The notes below the pieces were generated by a model. The model was not told the DNA's origin, did not search any database, and was given only the letters and a program-made list of their open reading frames with translations. Both the position numbers and the translations under genes were made by a program. From contig CAZRMT010000005.1 in the NCBI GenBank assembly GCA_964601265.1, positions 1 to 42,899 of the forward strand: a DNA stretch of 42,899 nt, in the 5' to 3' direction. Within the stretch, counting starts at the first letter, position 1. Every line of letters begins with the position of its first letter. Below are positions 41,761 through 42,899 of this stretch, in pieces. The DNA is from UBA4675 sp964601265. Lineage in GTDB: Bacteria > Bacillota > Clostridia > Christensenellales > Borkfalkiaceae.

Positions 41761-41803
41761 TGTCATTCAGAGCAAACGCAGTTTGCGTGGGAATCTCATC
41801 CTT
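41761..41803 (+). repeat. Interspersed hairpin repeat, copy 2
   Basis: tgtcattcagag, then GCAAAC-gca-GTTTGC hairpin, then tgggaatctcatcctt. It has the same flanks as copy 1, 15 bp away, with a different inner stem that still pairs. Confidence 0.75.
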
Positions 41804-41890
41804 ATAAAAAAGCTATACAATTTATATATCCTTATTTTTTCACCTTTCACTATTACCTATTATTTCGCAACGCTTCATTATTCATTATAA

Positions 41891-41930
41891 AAAAGTACCG
41901 ACCTTGCAATAAAGCAAGGTCGGTACTTTT
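41891..41930. terminator. Bidirectional intrinsic terminator of the second lipoprotein gene
   Basis: A perfect 17-bp stem (aaaagtaccgaccttgc at 41891-41907, gcaaggtcggtactttt at 41914-41930) with a 6-nt loop. Both sides have T-runs: on the minus strand the hairpin is followed by TTATAATG after the stem T's. It is 23 nt past the lipoprotein stop. Confidence 0.88.
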
Positions 41931-41953
41931 AGTTTGTCTTTTCCTTTGTTGTC

Positions 41954-42682
41954 TTAACCGTTTGTGCGTTTCCAGTAATAATTATCGTAAGTTGATTTTA
42001 AATAAGTTGCGTTTTGAGAACTGTCTGTAACGTCTACGCTAGTACCGCTAATTGATGTGGAGCTAAAATACCTATACCAACCGTTAGTGTTTTTAAAAGT
42101 TACGGAAGTAAGTGAAGTGCAACCAGAGAAGGCATAATCCCCTATACGAGTAACTTGGTCACCAATGGTAACTTTGGTAAGAGAAGTACAACCATAAAAA
42201 GCATAACTAGGTATAGAAGTAGCGGTAGTAATATTAGCTTCAGTTAATAAAGTACCGTTAATATATAAATTTTTAAAAAAACTACTAGCACCCATTAAAT
42301 TACCTAAACTGCTAATTTGTAACCAAGAGTTAATGTCACCCGTATAATATATATATTTAAGCGACCAGCAATTCGAGAAAGCATCCTCACCTATACTAAT
42401 AACGCTGTTGGGTATGGTAACGGAAGTTATCAAACGGCAATCCGAGAAAGCAGAACTACCTATACTAGTAACGGGTTTGCCGTTATAAGAAGAGGAGATA
42501 ACAAGGTTAGTTCCGGTAAAGGAGCCAATTCCTGAAATCTCGTAAGTGTCGTTATCGAGCAAGGTGTACTCTAGTCCCTCGCCAGCTTTTATTTTATCTT
42601 TTGACTTTTTACAAGAAGTAACAAACAGAACACTTGTGAAAACAAGCGTCAAGGTTAAAAGTAAAAGTAGAAATTTTCTCAT
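41954..42682 (-). CDS. Short BspA-like LRR surface lipoprotein
   Basis: The 242-residue protein has a lipoprotein signal (MRKFLLLLLTLTLVFTSVLF, then VTSC with Cys24). A hinge (GEGLEYTLLDNDTYEISG) follows, then LRR_5 repeats (IGSSAFSDC, VTIPNSVISIGEDAFSNC, IGDYAFSGC), the W-containing module YYTGDINSWLQISSLGNL, and a C-terminal module TNGWYRYF-SGTSVDVT-NATYLKSTYDNYYWKR. Each part has a close counterpart in the giant lipoprotein: the same order of hinge, LRR, W-module and C-terminus, without the zinc-ribbon array and most LRRs. It is anchored to the outer face of the membrane. GGAG stands 9 nt before the ATG. Expression likely depends on the poly-C promoter. Confidence 0.93.
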   Translation of the reverse strand: MRKFLLLLLTLTLVFTSVLFVTSCKKSKDKIKAGEGLEYTLLDNDTYEISGIGSFTGTNLVISSSYNGKPVTSIGSSAFSDCRLITSVTIPNSVISIGEDAFSNCWSLKYIYYTGDINSWLQISSLGNLMGASSFFKNLYINGTLLTEANITTATSIPSYAFYGCTSLTKVTIGDQVTRIGDYAFSGCTSLTSVTFKNTNGWYRYFSSTSISGTSVDVTDSSQNATYLKSTYDNYYWKRTNG

Positions 42683-42717
42683 AAGTTTTTCTCCTTTTTT
42701 AATATTATTCTTTAATC

Positions 42718-42747
42718 ATTATACAGCAATGGGGGGGGGGGTGTCAA
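42718..42747 (-). promoter_or_regulatory. Phase-variable-type promoter with 11-base poly-C spacer
   Basis: On the minus strand TTGACA (42742-42747) is followed by 11 C (42741-42731), ATTGCTG and TATAAT (42718-42723). Both hexamers are perfect and the spacer is 18 bp. Adding or losing one C moves the spacer to 19 or 17 bp. The start point would be near 42711, about 29 nt before the lipoprotein ATG. Confidence 0.88.
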
Positions 42748-42826
42748 GTAAACTAATTTAATAATTATGTTTTATTGGTGACAAAACGGCTGAATTATAA
42801 ATTCGGAATATTTAAAAACGTAAACT

Positions 42827-42858
42827 GACGCAAAGGCAACTAACGTTGCCTTTGCGTC
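42827..42858 (-). terminator. Strong hairpin, probable terminator of a gene beyond the window
   Basis: A perfect 14-bp stem (gacgcaaaggcaac at 42827-42840, gttgcctttgcgtc at 42845-42858) with a 4-nt loop. On the minus strand AGTTTACGTTTTTAAAT follows, so a T-run appears 6 nt after the stem. No gene can be read in the last 200 bp of the window. Confidence 0.55.
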
Positions 42859-42899
42859 GGGAAAATATATAGACGTAAAATTATAAAGCGTTGAGTTAA

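Noticed and set aside
41644..42030. A 128-residue plus-strand ORF
   Set aside because: It runs through the intergenic hairpin repeats, the terminator at 41891-41930 and the antisense of the lipoprotein 3' end; no RBS.
42827..42858. c-di-GMP-I (GEMM) riboswitch suggested by GACGCAAAGGCAAC
   Set aside because: The match is explained by a perfect 14-bp stem that contains the motif on one arm. The GEMM three-way junction and tetraloop receptor are not present.

Overview
The window looks like a chromosomal segment of an uncultured, AT-rich, anaerobic Firmicute (class Clostridia), probably a gut bacterium known from a metagenome assembly. The basis is gene order typical of Firmicutes (ylxM-ffh-rpsP-khpA-rimM-trmD-rbgA-rnhB and dprA-topA-trmFO-hslV-hslU), strong Shine-Dalgarno sites (AGGAGG type), a fermentative D-lactate dehydrogenase, an electron-bifurcating type [FeFe] hydrogenase, BspA-like surface lipoproteins, and a run of exactly 100 N (a scaffold gap). 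The species cannot be named from the sequence.

Layout. (1) 1-1560: a small AT-rich accessory patch with a toxin-domain-like gene followed by a TAATG-overlapping partial gene (possible immunity protein), facing a divergent WYL-like gene and a 47-residue basic protein. (2) 1566-4717, minus: ung, a D-lactate dehydrogenase-like gene with a cysteine-rich tail, a 51-residue protein and a membrane glycosyltransferase, served by a near-consensus promoter at 4752-4780. (3) 4925-14571, plus: yifB(comM)-dprA-topA-trmFO-hslV-hslU-hisS-trx, tightly packed and mostly overlapping. Compared with Bacillus subtilis it lacks xerC/codV and codY. (4) 14686-20594, minus: a giant modular BspA-like lipoprotein with about nine zinc-ribbon-like repeats and a long LRR_5 region, interrupted by the N gap. 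(5) 20595-21405: 811 bp without a gene but dense with hairpins, including two related long imperfect palindromes that share TTGCGATAC ends. The one nearest the lipoprotein gene forms its leader and looks like a terminator/antiterminator switch. (6) 21406-23282, minus: a sensor kinase and an OmpR-type regulator, with a tandem 11-bp direct repeat in the regulator's own promoter. (7) 23483-25584, plus: an HprK-like P-loop protein, a PqqD-like (RRE) protein and a nucleotidyltransferase-fold protein. These are the K/B1/N accessory components known from some lasso-peptide clusters, here without precursor, cyclase or protease. (8) 25596-32031, plus: the translation and SRP block from ylxM to a THUMP methyltransferase, with a perfect consensus promoter and without rplS. 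(9) 32172-37220: serC-serA-DUF1015-ACT-UPF0210. (10) 37424-41530: a three-subunit [FeFe] hydrogenase (HydC/B/A). (11) 41531-42899: interspersed hairpin repeats, then a second short BspA-like lipoprotein on the minus strand. It is driven by a promoter with perfect -35 and -10 hexamers and an 11-base poly-C tract in the spacer, the signature of phase variation.

How it fits together. Most of the window is housekeeping: DNA uptake and topology, tRNA and rRNA modification, protein quality control, SRP, serine synthesis and hydrogen metabolism. The accessory content is a cell-surface theme. Two BspA lipoproteins share N-terminal, middle and C-terminal modules. One sits behind a structured leader and the other behind a slippable homopolymer promoter. 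A two-component system lies immediately upstream of the large one. The best candidates for undescribed biology are the phase-variable promoter, the paired palindromic leader elements, the HprK/PqqD/NTase trio, and the toxin-like patch at the left edge.
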